Both the position numbers and the translations under genes were made by a program. From Candidatus Zipacnadia bacterium (GTDB taxonomy: Bacteria; Armatimonadota; Zipacnadia; Zipacnadales; UBA5352): 40,555 nt of DNA. The notes under the pieces were generated by a model, which was given only the letters and a program-made list of their open reading frames with translations, made no database searches and was not told where the DNA came from. Below, one piece after another: positions 9,451-18,104 of the stretch (its first letter is position 1; each line of letters starts with the position of its first letter). Location of the stretch: the NCBI GenBank assembly GCA_029821735.1, contig JALGSU010000028.1, forward strand, positions 1 to 40,555. Reading direction: 5' to 3'.

Positions 9451-9981
9451 ATGTCTGCGGAGGTCATTGTGATAAACCGCGCTCCGGTACTGGCGCTATG
9501 GGGTGTGGTGGTGGCGAGGCGCGCCGGGTTTGCTGAGGGCGAGGCGTTGTCGTTGGCGAAGACGATGACGGGGTTGAATGCGCAGGCGAAGGGTCGTGCG
9601 TTGGGGATCTTCAAGCCGGGCGGCGCGGGCGATGGTGCGAAGGGCAAGCCCGCACGCGGTGAGGAGTTCTTTGTGCGGTTGTGTAGTCGTCCGGTGCCGG
9701 CTGTGGGCACGGACGATGGAGTGCGCGCGGTGACGGGCGACAAAGTGATCGAGCCTGAGGCGGTCCGCAAATACTTGTCGGGCAAGTTCGGTGATGATCT
9801 CGTCGCGGTGCGCGCCGCGATGGAGGAGTTAGCGGCAGCGTTCGAGCCTGGCGAGTTGGAGGAGCGGGCCTTCGCGTTGTACGAACGTTTCCGCCCTCAG
9901 AGCCCGGCAGGAACCCGCGGCTGGGGGGCGAAGGGCGAGTTGGACCTTGCGTTCATCCGTGGTCTGGCGCAGGAGGGGTGA
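9451..9981 (+). CDS. Conserved hypothetical protein
   Basis: A 176-residue soluble protein. It begins with a segment reading INRAPVLALWGVVVARRAGF, then LAKTMTGLNAQAKGRALGIF, and ends with a helix-rich half containing LYERFRPQSPAGTRGWGAKG. Proteins with this same layout (RAPVL.LW, GLNAQ.KG, a terminal GTRGWGAKGELDL) occur in many bacteria without an assigned role, from memory. GGAGG lies 8 bases before the ATG. The next gene starts 6 bases after the stop, so the two are almost certainly co-translated. Confidence 0.75.
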   Translation: MSAEVIVINRAPVLALWGVVVARRAGFAEGEALSLAKTMTGLNAQAKGRALGIFKPGGAGDGAKGKPARGEEFFVRLCSRPVPAVGTDDGVRAVTGDKVIEPEAVRKYLSGKFGDDLVAVRAAMEELAAAFEPGELEERAFALYERFRPQSPAGTRGWGAKGELDLAFIRGLAQEG

Positions 9982-9987
9982 GGGTCG

Positions 9988-10929
9988 ATGAAGTTGCTCG
10001 AGGGCCTGACGTGGGTTGGTTCGTGGATGAGTCTGATGGGGTGTGTGAAGGGCTGTCTGGATTTCCTCGGCAGGGACGAGTCCCGCGAATGGGTCTCTGG
10101 TGGGTGCGGTCACGCCTTCGCGATCAACGTGCACGAGGAGCTCTGCCCCAGTGGGCCAACTGCCTGGCAGCGCGGGCGGGTGGATGAGTTGGGCGCCAAC
10201 GTTGGCTGGACCACGAAGCAGATTGTGGCGTTCAAGGAGGCCGACGACTTCCCCGTGCGGCAGCGCGAGGCCTTCGACATGGTCTGCGCGCACCTCGACG
10301 AGGGCCTGCCCTGCTGGGGCTGGGAGATGCCGATCCCGGAGTACTACGTTATCGCCGGTTACACTGACGAGGGGTATCTGACCTCAGGACCAGGGCGCAG
10401 CCCTGCCGATGACGCCGTTCCGTGGCAGGGCGTCGGAGGGGACATCGGCGTGCTCGAAGTCGCCGCGTGCTCACTGTGTGATCCCGCGCCCGATGATGTC
10501 GTGGTGCGCGAGGCGTTGGCTCTGACGCTCGAGTTCTCCGAGGGTTTGCACGCGCATGATAACTGGACGATGGGGTTGGGCGCGTTCGACCTCTGGGCGA
10601 AGGCTCTGGACGAGGGTATCGCGGATCGCTTCGGGCTGGGTTACAACAGCGAGTGCTGGGCCGAGTGTCGCGGCCAGGCTGCTGACTTCCTGGTCGAGGC
10701 CAGGGGCCGTCTGCCGGGGCTGGCGGATGCGCTCTTTGGCGAGGCCGCGGGCCACTACACGACCGTGCACGAGAAGCTCGTGGCGGTGAGGGATCTGTAT
10801 CCCTTCAAGCACGACTGCGAGGGCGAGGAACAGGTGCAGGACAGTGCTGCGGCCGATCTCATCCGGGAGGCGAAAGTAGCTGAGGAAGCCGCCCTCACCG
10901 GCGTCCGCTCTCTCCTCTCCGCTCTGTAG
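9988..10929 (+). CDS. BtrH/C39-like protein, possible cysteine-hydrolase fold
   Basis: A 313-residue protein. Near residue 40 it has GGCGHAFAINVHEELCPSG, and further on a segment reading LDEGLPCWGWEMPIPEYYVI followed by AGYTDEGY. The GGCGHAF cysteine plus a later GxPxxxW..P.YY..AGY segment resemble BtrH-N-like or C39-type proteins in which a Cys-His pair acts in acyl or peptide transfer. The C-terminal half is helical and rich in acidic residues. Its catalytic status cannot be judged from sequence alone. It sits 6 bases after the preceding gene with GGAGGGG just upstream of the ATG, and ends before a strong bidirectional hairpin terminator. Confidence 0.65.
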   Translation: MKLLEGLTWVGSWMSLMGCVKGCLDFLGRDESREWVSGGCGHAFAINVHEELCPSGPTAWQRGRVDELGANVGWTTKQIVAFKEADDFPVRQREAFDMVCAHLDEGLPCWGWEMPIPEYYVIAGYTDEGYLTSGPGRSPADDAVPWQGVGGDIGVLEVAACSLCDPAPDDVVVREALALTLEFSEGLHAHDNWTMGLGAFDLWAKALDEGIADRFGLGYNSECWAECRGQAADFLVEARGRLPGLADALFGEAAGHYTTVHEKLVAVRDLYPFKHDCEGEEQVQDSAAADLIREAKVAEEAALTGVRSLLSAL

Positions 10930-10956
10930 CGCCACGGCAACATCCGTAGAACGCGA

Positions 10957-10983
10957 AGCGGGCCGGGGCTATCCCGGCCCGCT
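10957..10983. terminator. Bidirectional hairpin terminator
   Basis: An 11-bp perfect inverted repeat (AGCGGGCCGGG / CCCGGCCCGCT) with a 5-base loop lies between the convergent gene ends at 10929 and 11006. There is no clear T-run on either side, so it may work as a roadblock or with Rho. Confidence 0.7.
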
Positions 10984-11005
10984 GTGTGGTTCTGAAATCC
11001 CGTAT

Positions 11006-14000
11006 TCACCGCTCCAGAATATCCGCGTGGTACTCCTGCAGCGTGCGACAATCCAGCTCCCCGCGCTGCAGCGCCTCCACTGCGAGCACCGCCACTGACC
11101 CGCCCGCCATCGTGGTGATGCATGGCACATTGTATTGCGCGGCCGCTGCACGGATGCGCCGTTCGTCGTCACGCGGCTGCGGGCCCGACGGTGTGTTGAT
11201 GATAAGGTCCAGCCGACCGTCCTCTATCAAGTCGATAGCGTTCGGCCCGCCCTCTTCGGCCACGCGCTTCACGATCTGCGTGGTGATGCCGCTGCGCGAC
11301 AGCGCATTCGCCGTACCTTCGGTGGCCACCAGTTTGAAGCCCAGCGTCTCCAAGTATTTCGCCACGAAGATCGCGTCGCGCTTATCGCGGTTGCGCACCG
11401 AGATGAACACTGTCCCGCGCGTGGGCAGCTTCTGCCCGGCGGCCAGTGACGCCTTCGCGTAGGCCGCACCGAAGTTCCGGTCGATGCCCATCACCTCGCC
11501 CGTGCTCTTCATCTCCGGGCCCAGGATTGTGTCCACGCCGTGGAAGCGGCTGAACGGGAAGACCGGGAACTTCACCGCAAAGTGCCCCGTGTGCACTTCC
11601 TCGGTAAAGCCGATATCCGCCAGCTTCTCCCCGGCCATCACGCGCGCGGCTATCTTCGCCAGCGGAACCCCAATCGCTTTCGACACGTATGGGATGGTCC
11701 GCGACGCCCGCGGATTCGCCTCCAGCACATAGGCCTGCTCATTCCGGATGGCGTACTGGATGTTTAGCAGACCCACCACATTCAGTTCCGCCGCCAGCGC
11801 TCGCGTCTGCTCCATCAGGTTCTGCACTTCCGGCTCACTCAGCGAGAAAGGTGGCAGTACGCACGCCGAGTCGCCCGAGTGCACCCCGGCTTCCTCGATA
11901 TGTTCCATGACCCCGCCGATCACGCAATCGGTCCCGTCCGATACCGCATCCACATCGATCTCGATGGCGTCTTCGAGGAAGCGATCCACCAGAACCGGCC
12001 GTTCGGGCGAAGCTTCCACCGCGAGGGTCATGTAACGCATCAGCTCTTCTTCGGTGTAGCATATCTGCATCGCCCGCCCGCCCAGCACAAACGACGGGCG
12101 CACCACGATCGGGTACCCAATGTCCTCGGCCGCCGCCGCGGCTTCGGCCGGCGATGTCGCCGTCACGTTGTTCGCCTGCAACAGCCCGATACGGTTGAGT
12201 GCCTGCTTGAAATACTCCCTGTCCTCAGCACGCGCAATATCCGCCGGCGTGGTCCCGATGATCGGCACGCCGTGCTCGGCCAGGCCTTCTGCCAGGTTCA
12301 GCGGTGTCTGCCCACCGAACTGCACGATCACGCCGTGCGGCTTCTCCTTCGCGCAGATATTCAACACATCTTCGAGCGTGAGCGGCTCGAAATACAGCTT
12401 GTCTGACGTGTCGTAGTCAGTGCTTACGGTCTCGGGGTTGGTGTTGACGATAATCGCTTCGTACCCCTGCTCGCGCAGCGCCATTGCCGCGTGCACGCAA
12501 CAGTAGTCGAACTCAATGCCCTGCCCTATCCGGTTCGGGCCGCTGCCCAGCACGATGATGTTCTTGCGCGTGCTCGCTCGATGCTCATCCTCTTCCCCGT
12601 AAGTCATGTAGAAGTAGGGCGTGTGCGCCTCAAACTCCGCCGCGCACGTGTCCACCAGCTTCACGACCGGCTGCACATCCAGTTCCCGCCGCCGCTCGTG
12701 TACCTGGTGCTCACTGGCACGCGTCAGCCGCGAAATCTGCCGGTCTGAGAACCCGGCGCGCTTGATATCCATCAGCGCTTCGCGGTTAAAGCTCGCCAGT
12801 GATGGCTCGGCACCCTCGGCCGGGCCCAGCTCGCCGCCCGGTCGGTGCATGGCGATCTCATCCTGCATGTCCACGATCTGCTGCAGGTTCCCGAGGAACC
12901 ACGGGTCGATGCCCGTGACGTCGTGCAGTTGCTCGATCGTCGCCCCTTGGCGCATTGCCTGGCGCAACTCGAACAGCCTGTCCGGATGCGGTACCCGCAG
13001 CACTCCCAACAGTTCCTCGAGCCCCATATCGTCGTACCGACCGCCAGCCCCGTCCGCGCCCAGACCGAACCGCCCGATCTCCAGCGACCGGATCGCCTTC
13101 TGCAGACTCTCCTTGAAGGTCCGCCCAATCGCCATCGCTTCACCCACTGACTTCATGTGGGTGGTTAGTGTCTCTTCGGCGCCCGGGAATTTCTCGAAAG
13201 CCCACCGCGGTATCTTCGTCACCACGTAGTCGATTGTTGGTTCGAAGCACGCCGGGGTCTTCTCTGTAATATCGTTGGGCAGTTCGTCGAGCGTATAGCC
13301 AACCGCCAGCTTCGCCGCGATCTTGGCGATCGGGAAGCCCGTTGCTTTGGACGCCAGCGCCGATGATCGGCTCACACGCGGGTTCATCTCGATGAGGACC
13401 ACTTCGCCCGTTTCCGGGTGCACCGCGAACTGGATATTGCTGCCACCGCACTCCACCCCGACTTCGCGGATGCACGTGATCGACATATCCCGCAGCAGTT
13501 GATACTCTGGTTGGCTCAGGGTCTGGCACGGCGCGACCGTAATAGAGTCCCCTGTATGCACGCCCATCGGGTCGAAGTTCTCGATGGTGCAGATGACCAC
13601 GACGTTGTCGGCCGAGTCGCGCATTACTTCGTACTCGATCTCTTTCCAGCCGACCACTGACTGCTCAATGAGCACTTCGTTCATCGGGCTCGCGTCGATC
13701 CCCCGCATCACGGCAGTCTCGATATCTTCCTCACAGGTGATCGCGCCTGCGCCGATGCCTCCCAGCGTCGCCGACGGGCGTACCACTACTGGCAGGCCGA
13801 TCTCGCCGATGATGTTGAGTGCTTCGCGCAGGTCGGTCGCGATCCCGGAGGCCGGCATCGGCAAACCCGCGCGCAGCATGACGTCCTTGAACAGTTCGCG
13901 GTCCTCGGCTTTCTTGATCGCCTTGCGCGAAGCCCCGATGAGTTCCACGTTATAGCGCGACAGCACGCCCTGCTCGGACAGTTCCAGGGCTGCGTTCAGG

Positions 14001-14284
14001 CCGGTCTGCCCCCCGAGGGTTGGCAACAGGGCATCTGGCCGTTCGCGATCAATGATCCTCGCGATGCTCTCGCTGGTGAGTGGTTCGACGTATGTGTGGG
14101 TGGCCATCTCGGGATCGGTCATGATCGTGGCGGGGTTCGAGTTAACCAGTGCCACCTCATAGCCCTCTTCCATCAGGGCCTTGCACGCCTGCGTTCCCGA
14201 GTAGTCGAATTCGCACGCCTGGCCGATAACGATCGGCCCTGATCCGATGATGAGGATCTTCTTCAGGTCATCGCGTCGTGGCAT
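11006..14284 (-). CDS. carB: Carbamoyl phosphate synthase large chain
   Basis: A 1092-residue protein, close to the usual 1070. It makes carbamoyl phosphate from bicarbonate, ammonia (from CarA) and two ATP for pyrimidine and arginine synthesis. It has the duplicated architecture: first half beginning [24 protein letters not shown]-grasp motifs such as [21 protein letters not shown], a linker oligomerisation domain about residues 400-550, a second half with [19 protein letters not shown] and [18 protein letters not shown], and a C-terminal MGS-type allosteric domain ([14 protein letters not shown]). In the first ATP-grasp the glycine loop reads [13 protein letters not shown], slightly different from the common PSFTxGGxGGG. 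It lies 114 bases after carA on the same strand with a hairpin in the gap. Confidence 0.97.
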   Translation of the reverse strand: MPRRDDLKKILIIGSGPIVIGQACEFDYSGTQACKALMEEGYEVALVNSNPATIMTDPEMATHTYVEPLTSESIARIIDRERPDALLPTLGGQTGLNAALELSEQGVLSRYNVELIGASRKAIKKAEDRELFKDVMLRAGLPMPASGIATDLREALNIIGEIGLPVVVRPSATLGGIGAGAITCEEDIETAVMRGIDASPMNEVLIEQSVVGWKEIEYEVMRDSADNVVVICTIENFDPMGVHTGDSITVAPCQTLSQPEYQLLRDMSITCIREVGVECGGSNIQFAVHPETGEVVLIEMNPRVSRSSALASKATGFPIAKIAAKLAVGYTLDELPNDITEKTPACFEPTIDYVVTKIPRWAFEKFPGAEETLTTHMKSVGEAMAIGRTFKESLQKAIRSLEIGRFGLGADGAGGRYDDMGLEELLGVLRVPHPDRLFELRQAMRQGATIEQLHDVTGIDPWFLGNLQQIVDMQDEIAMHRPGGELGPAEGAEPSLASFNREALMDIKRAGFSDRQISRLTRASEHQVHERRRELDVQPVVKLVDTCAAEFEAHTPYFYMTYGEEDEHRASTRKNIIVLGSGPNRIGQGIEFDYCCVHAAMALREQGYEAIIVNTNPETVSTDYDTSDKLYFEPLTLEDVLNICAKEKPHGVIVQFGGQTPLNLAEGLAEHGVPIIGTTPADIARAEDREYFKQALNRIGLLQANNVTATSPAEAAAAAEDIGYPIVVRPSFVLGGRAMQICYTEEELMRYMTLAVEASPERPVLVDRFLEDAIEIDVDAVSDGTDCVIGGVMEHIEEAGVHSGDSACVLPPFSLSEPEVQNLMEQTRALAAELNVVGLLNIQYAIRNEQAYVLEANPRASRTIPYVSKAIGVPLAKIAARVMAGEKLADIGFTEEVHTGHFAVKFPVFPFSRFHGVDTILGPEMKSTGEVMGIDRNFGAAYAKASLAAGQKLPTRGTVFISVRNRDKRDAIFVAKYLETLGFKLVATEGTANALSRSGITTQIVKRVAEEGGPNAIDLIEDGRLDLIINTPSGPQPRDDERRIRAAAAQYNVPCITTMAGGSVAVLAVEALQRGELDCRTLQEYHADILER

Positions 14285-14366
14285 CTTTGCTCCTCATGAC
14301 CAACCGGTGTTGTGCCTTATGTTCTCGTCCTGACTTCTTGTCACTGCCCTCGCCCGCGCTTAAGAA

Positions 14367-14390
14367 AACTCCCGCCGGAAGGCGGGAGTT
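14367..14390 (-). terminator. Hairpin between carA and carB
   Basis: A 10-bp perfect stem (AACTCCCGCC / GGCGGGAGTT) with a 4-base loop. Read on the minus strand, the direction of transcription, it is followed by TTTTCTTAAG, so it looks like an intrinsic terminator or attenuator between carA (ends 14399) and carB (starts 14284). It could reduce carB transcription relative to carA or act as an RNA-stability element. Confidence 0.6.
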
Positions 14391-14398
14391 CAATGGCG

Positions 14399-15604
14399 TT
14401 AGCCATGAGCTTCTCTCATGTAGTCCAGGAAGATGTCGAACAGGTAATGGGCATCATGCGGGCCGGGCCCAGCCTCCGGGTGGTACTGGACGGAGAAGAC
14501 TGGGTATTCCGTGTGCCTCATACCTTCGAGTGTCTGGTCGTTGAGATTGATATGGGTGATCTCGATCTCGTCCGGCAGGCTCTCGGGGTCGACGCAGAAC
14601 CCGTGGTTCTGCGTGGTGATTTCCACTGTCCCGGTCTCGAGTCGCCGCACCGGGTGGTTACATCCGCGGTGGCCGAACTTGAGCTTGTAGGTCCGACCGC
14701 CGTACGCGAGCCCGAGGATCTGTTGGCCGAGACAGATGCCGAAGACCGGCAGTTTAGTGATGAGATTCTGTGCGGCCTCGATCACGCTGGTCACGGCTTC
14801 GGGGTCACCCGGGCCGTTGGAGATGACGACGCCGTGCGGGTTCCACTCGAGGATTTCCTCCGCAGTGGTGCCCGCGGGTGTGACGATCACTTCGCAACGC
14901 CGCTTGACCAGATGCCGGAGAATGTTCTGCTTGACGCCGCAATCGATCACGACCACGCGGAAGCCGAACCACGGTTCGCGTTCATGTCCGGCGTTGAGGT
15001 ATGAGTAGGCTGGTGAGGCCGTTTGTGCTATGGGAATTTCCGGCCTCGGGAACGTCGTGTCTTCCTCGTCGATGTAGCCGGCCGGCCCCCACCGCCGCGG
15101 CTGGTCATGGATGACTTCCTGCACCAGATCGCGCCCCTCGAGCGAGGGCAGTTGCTTGGCGCGCTCGACCACAGCGGGCCCGTCGAGGTCGGTGGTGGAG
15201 ATGATTCCCATCTGCCAGCCATGTGTGCGCAGGTGTGTGGTGAGCTTGCGGGTATCCACACCGGTGATACCGGTGATGCCATTCTCGGCGAGGTAGGCGC
15301 CAAGCTGCTGGTTACTGCGCCAGTTCGAGGGGGTGTCGTTGTATTCTCTGACGACGAAGCCTTCGACCCACGGCCGCCACGACTCCATATCTTCGGGGTT
15401 AATGCCGTAGTTGCCGATTTCGGGGTAGGTCATAGTGACGATCTGGCCGCGGTAGGACGGGTCTGTCAGAACTTCCTGATACCCGACCATACCGGTGTTA
15501 AAGCATATCTCACCACTTGCTTCGCCTTCAGCCCCAAATCCGTACCCGTGAAAAACTGTGCCGTCCGCGAGAGCCAGGAGCGCGGGCCGCATTACTTTGC
15601 CCAT
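14399..15604 (-). CDS. carA: Carbamoyl phosphate synthase small chain (glutamine amidotransferase)
   Basis: A 401-residue protein that hydrolyses glutamine and channels ammonia to CarB. The N-terminal domain (ALLALADGTVFHGYGFGAEG ... GEICFNTGMVGYQEVLTDPSY) is characteristic, and the C-terminal class I amidotransferase has ISNGPGDPEA, the nucleophile motif GICLGQQILGLAYGG (Cys291) and QYHPEAGPGP with the catalytic His and Glu. A GTG further upstream at 15622 is in frame, but the ATG at 15604 has AAGAGGTG at good spacing. A promoter-like sequence lies about 40 bases upstream. It is the first gene of a carA-carB pair. Confidence 0.96.
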   Translation of the reverse strand: MGKVMRPALLALADGTVFHGYGFGAEGEASGEICFNTGMVGYQEVLTDPSYRGQIVTMTYPEIGNYGINPEDMESWRPWVEGFVVREYNDTPSNWRSNQQLGAYLAENGITGITGVDTRKLTTHLRTHGWQMGIISTTDLDGPAVVERAKQLPSLEGRDLVQEVIHDQPRRWGPAGYIDEEDTTFPRPEIPIAQTASPAYSYLNAGHEREPWFGFRVVVIDCGVKQNILRHLVKRRCEVIVTPAGTTAEEILEWNPHGVVISNGPGDPEAVTSVIEAAQNLITKLPVFGICLGQQILGLAYGGRTYKLKFGHRGCNHPVRRLETGTVEITTQNHGFCVDPESLPDEIEITHINLNDQTLEGMRHTEYPVFSVQYHPEAGPGPHDAHYLFDIFLDYMREAHG

Positions 15605-15640
15605 CTTGCACCTCTTTGTCACTGGAAAATGCCTTCAGCT

Positions 15641-15669
15641 ATTATGCCACAACTCGCCGATTCATGCAA
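15641..15669 (-). promoter_or_regulatory. Candidate sigma-70 promoter for carAB
   Basis: On the minus strand TTGCAT and CATAAT are separated by exactly 17 bases, ending 37 bases before the carA ATG. It is the only good match in the 100-base gap. No arginine or PyrR leader is recognisable. Confidence 0.5.
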
Positions 15670-15705
15670 AGGCTGCGTTTCTCGGCCTGATGCGTATGCC
15701 GATGG

Positions 15706-17853
15706 TTACTTCCTCCGCAGCAACCACCTCTTGATACTGATCATCGTGTTCTTCGCCTTCTCATTCGTGCCGACGATCTCGAGCGTCAGCGTATGCTCGC
15801 CCGCCCCGATCTCCGCCTCCCCGAAAGATGCCTCGTATCCCTCCCCGTCCACGCCCTCACAGTAAGCGTCGAACGGTTCGCCGACCGGCTCGCCATCGAG
15901 TAGCACGCGCACGATCCCGTAGACGTCCGCCAGCACGAAGTCGCCGATGATCTCATAGCGCCCCGGCTCGATCTCCGGCAGCGTGAAGCGGATGAAGCTG
16001 CCCGGCTCATTCTTGCCCAGGAACCGCGACTGCAGCCCATCGAGCACCTTCGTGTATGACCCTTCGCTGATCTCGATCGGCAACTCGCATGCATCCAGCG
16101 CGATCCCGTCGAACGGCTCCTCCGCCACGCGCGCAACCGTGACGACGCGTTCGTCCGTGGCCTCAAAGGGCAGCACTACCACCAGCTTCGCGTGCCCCAG
16201 CGACGAGTGCCCGTCCTTCGCATACTGGTTGTGATGCCGGGCTGGCCACATCAACTCGCTGCCCGCGGGCATCGTCACCTGCAAGTCGCGGTAGACGAAC
16301 CCGCCGCCGAGTTCCTCCGCGCTCAGTCGCCGATCCTCCTCGGTCAGCCGCCACACCTGCCCGTTGGCGTCCGTCAGCCGCTGGCTGCGATACAGCAGCG
16401 GGACGTGGCCCTCGGCGCGCTGTCCCCGCGGCGCGCGATAGGTCAGCGCGAGCGATCCGTCTTCCCCGACCTGCGCGCTGACGCTCACCTCGACCTCGCC
16501 GTATGTCAGCGCCATGACCGCCTCGCCCTCGGTGCTGATGCTCGCCGCGCTCGGCGTCCACTGCAGGTCGATATCAGGCGCAAAGTCCGGCGCCTCATCG
16601 CCGGGTGTATGAAACAGCAATGTCGGATCGCCCACGGTGAAGGTCGACCAGTAAGGCTGCAGCTTGCAGTTGCCTCCGCCGATGACCATGCCCAGCTCGT
16701 CGTGATAGACGTCCACCAGGTTATGCCGATCCTGGATCCAGCGGCTCTTTGGTGGTGGCGTCGCATACCCCGAGAGCGCCCACTGCCAGGGCTTAGTGCG
16801 CCGGATCACCGCGTCATTGGCGCCCAACACCACGGTTCCCTCATCGGTGTCCGACGCAGGCGCAGTGCTATCGCCCTGGCCGCCGTACATCAGCATCGCT
16901 GCGGCGTACTCCGCGTCAACGGTCGACGCCCCGCCGCCACTGCTGTTCCACACCTGCTTGAGCAGAAAGCCTCTGCCCTCGGGTGTCCACGAGAAACCCA
17001 CGTTGCCCTTGGCGACGCCGGAGTGGTAGAGTTGCCTCTCATCGATGCAGGCAACTGATGACCCGTTTGGCAGCAGCACGCTCGCGTGGAAATTCGCCGC
17101 CCGCTTGAGCGCTTCCAGCACCACCGGGTCCTGCGAGAACTGGTAGTAGATCCCCAGCGCTTCGACGTACACGAAGTTGTAGCCCACCACTGGCCCGAAG
17201 TTCTCCGACCAGAACCCTGCTGGGTCTTGCTTCTCGACGGCCCGCGCCATGAACGCCGTCGCGGCCGATTTCCACTCCTCATTCTCGAAGCACACGCCGG
17301 CGATGTACAGACTCATCGCGTGGTGTGTCGGGATGTTGTGCACTCCCCCGTCTGCATACCGGCGGATGCCCTCGAACCCCAGGAGCAGCCCGCGCTCCCA
17401 CTTCTCTCGCGATGCCTCAGGCAGCGCCTCACGCACAAGCGCATACGCGCGAATCCAGCGTGAATATGTCCACGGCATATGGATCTGGCCCCACGTGGAG
17501 TTGTCCTTCTTGCGGAAGATCCACTTGCCGTCAGCATCCTGATCATCGACCAGCGCTTCCCCGCCCTTCGCGATCATCGCCAGTATCTCATCGCTGTGGT
17601 AATAGGGGTTTGCGTCATCCTCCAGCGCCCACGCTACCGCCAACGGGAAGATCTTGTTCTGGTCGCTGCATATCCACGGTTCGGTGCCGAACCTCCCCGT
17701 CTCGGAGTGATAGCTCTTGGTGATCGCCGGGATGCGCTCGACCAGTGATCCCACCAGGTAGTCGGTCGGCGGCCACTGCGGCCATGCGCCGTCAGCGCTC
17801 ACGCACGACACCGCGACACTCAGGCACACTGCTGCGAGGATGAGCTTCTCCAT
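15706..17853 (-). CDS. Secreted alpha-toroid protein, putative polysaccharide-active enzyme
   Basis: A 715-residue protein with a signal peptide (LILAAVCLSVAVSCVSADG). The N-terminal 330 residues are helical and tryptophan-rich with segments such as YYHSDEILAMIAKGG, NSTWGQIHMPWTYSRWIRAY and GGVHNIPTHHAMSLYIAG, which suits an (alpha/alpha)6 toroid like those in polysaccharide lyases and heparinase II/III relatives. The middle is beta-rich (VMALTYGEVEVSVSAQVGED). The last 120 residues (PGSFIRFTLPEIEPGRYEII ... GEHTLTLEIVGTN) look like a jelly-roll module. The NIPTHHA histidines and nearby tyrosines are candidates for catalysis, but the family is not certain. GGAGG lies about 9 bases before the ATG. 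It is upstream of carA on the same strand by 102 bases. Confidence 0.7.
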   Translation of the reverse strand: MEKLILAAVCLSVAVSCVSADGAWPQWPPTDYLVGSLVERIPAITKSYHSETGRFGTEPWICSDQNKIFPLAVAWALEDDANPYYHSDEILAMIAKGGEALVDDQDADGKWIFRKKDNSTWGQIHMPWTYSRWIRAYALVREALPEASREKWERGLLLGFEGIRRYADGGVHNIPTHHAMSLYIAGVCFENEEWKSAATAFMARAVEKQDPAGFWSENFGPVVGYNFVYVEALGIYYQFSQDPVVLEALKRAANFHASVLLPNGSSVACIDERQLYHSGVAKGNVGFSWTPEGRGFLLKQVWNSSGGGASTVDAEYAAAMLMYGGQGDSTAPASDTDEGTVVLGANDAVIRRTKPWQWALSGYATPPPKSRWIQDRHNLVDVYHDELGMVIGGGNCKLQPYWSTFTVGDPTLLFHTPGDEAPDFAPDIDLQWTPSAASISTEGEAVMALTYGEVEVSVSAQVGEDGSLALTYRAPRGQRAEGHVPLLYRSQRLTDANGQVWRLTEEDRRLSAEELGGGFVYRDLQVTMPAGSELMWPARHHNQYAKDGHSSLGHAKLVVVLPFEATDERVVTVARVAEEPFDGIALDACELPIEISEGSYTKVLDGLQSRFLGKNEPGSFIRFTLPEIEPGRYEIIGDFVLADVYGIVRVLLDGEPVGEPFDAYCEGVDGEGYEASFGEAEIGAGEHTLTLEIVGTNEKAKNTMISIKRWLLRRK

Positions 17854-17934
17854 GGGTGATACCTCCGCTATGCGGCTGTTCGCTCCCGTGGGGGTTCACT
17901 GTCGGGGCACATAGTTCCTGCGCGTACATGCGCC

Positions 17935-18066
17935 CGACGCCAGTCACGCTATCGCGTGCGGTTCCCTCGCCCCGCTCCCCGCCCTCTGGGCGGGGAGCGG
18001 TTCTCGGTTCCCCGGCATCCCCGCGGCGCGCGTGTTACGCGCGCCGCGGGGATGCCGCTGGCGTCG
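17935..18066. repeat. Cloverleaf-like repeat, copy A
   Basis: A perfect 9-bp closing stem (CGACGCCAG at 17935-17943 with CTGGCGTCG at 18058-18066) encloses three hairpins. Hairpin 1 is CACGC/GCGTG at 17945-17958. Hairpin 2 is a 13-bp perfect stem at 17972-18000 with a 3-base loop. Hairpin 3 is a 20-bp perfect stem at 18014-18056 with a 3-base loop. It lies 39 bases past the stop of the caspase-like gene. The first 36 bases match copy B at 28816 at 34 positions and the last 16 at 15, while the two large hairpins differ in sequence but stay paired. Confidence 0.75.
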
Positions 18067-18104
18067 TTTAGGCTGTTAGTACCGCCTGGTCTACAGCCGG
18101 GCCG

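Noticed and set aside
17935..18066. Integron attC site
   Set aside because: The conserved GTTRRRY/RYYYAAC ends are not present and no integrase is nearby.
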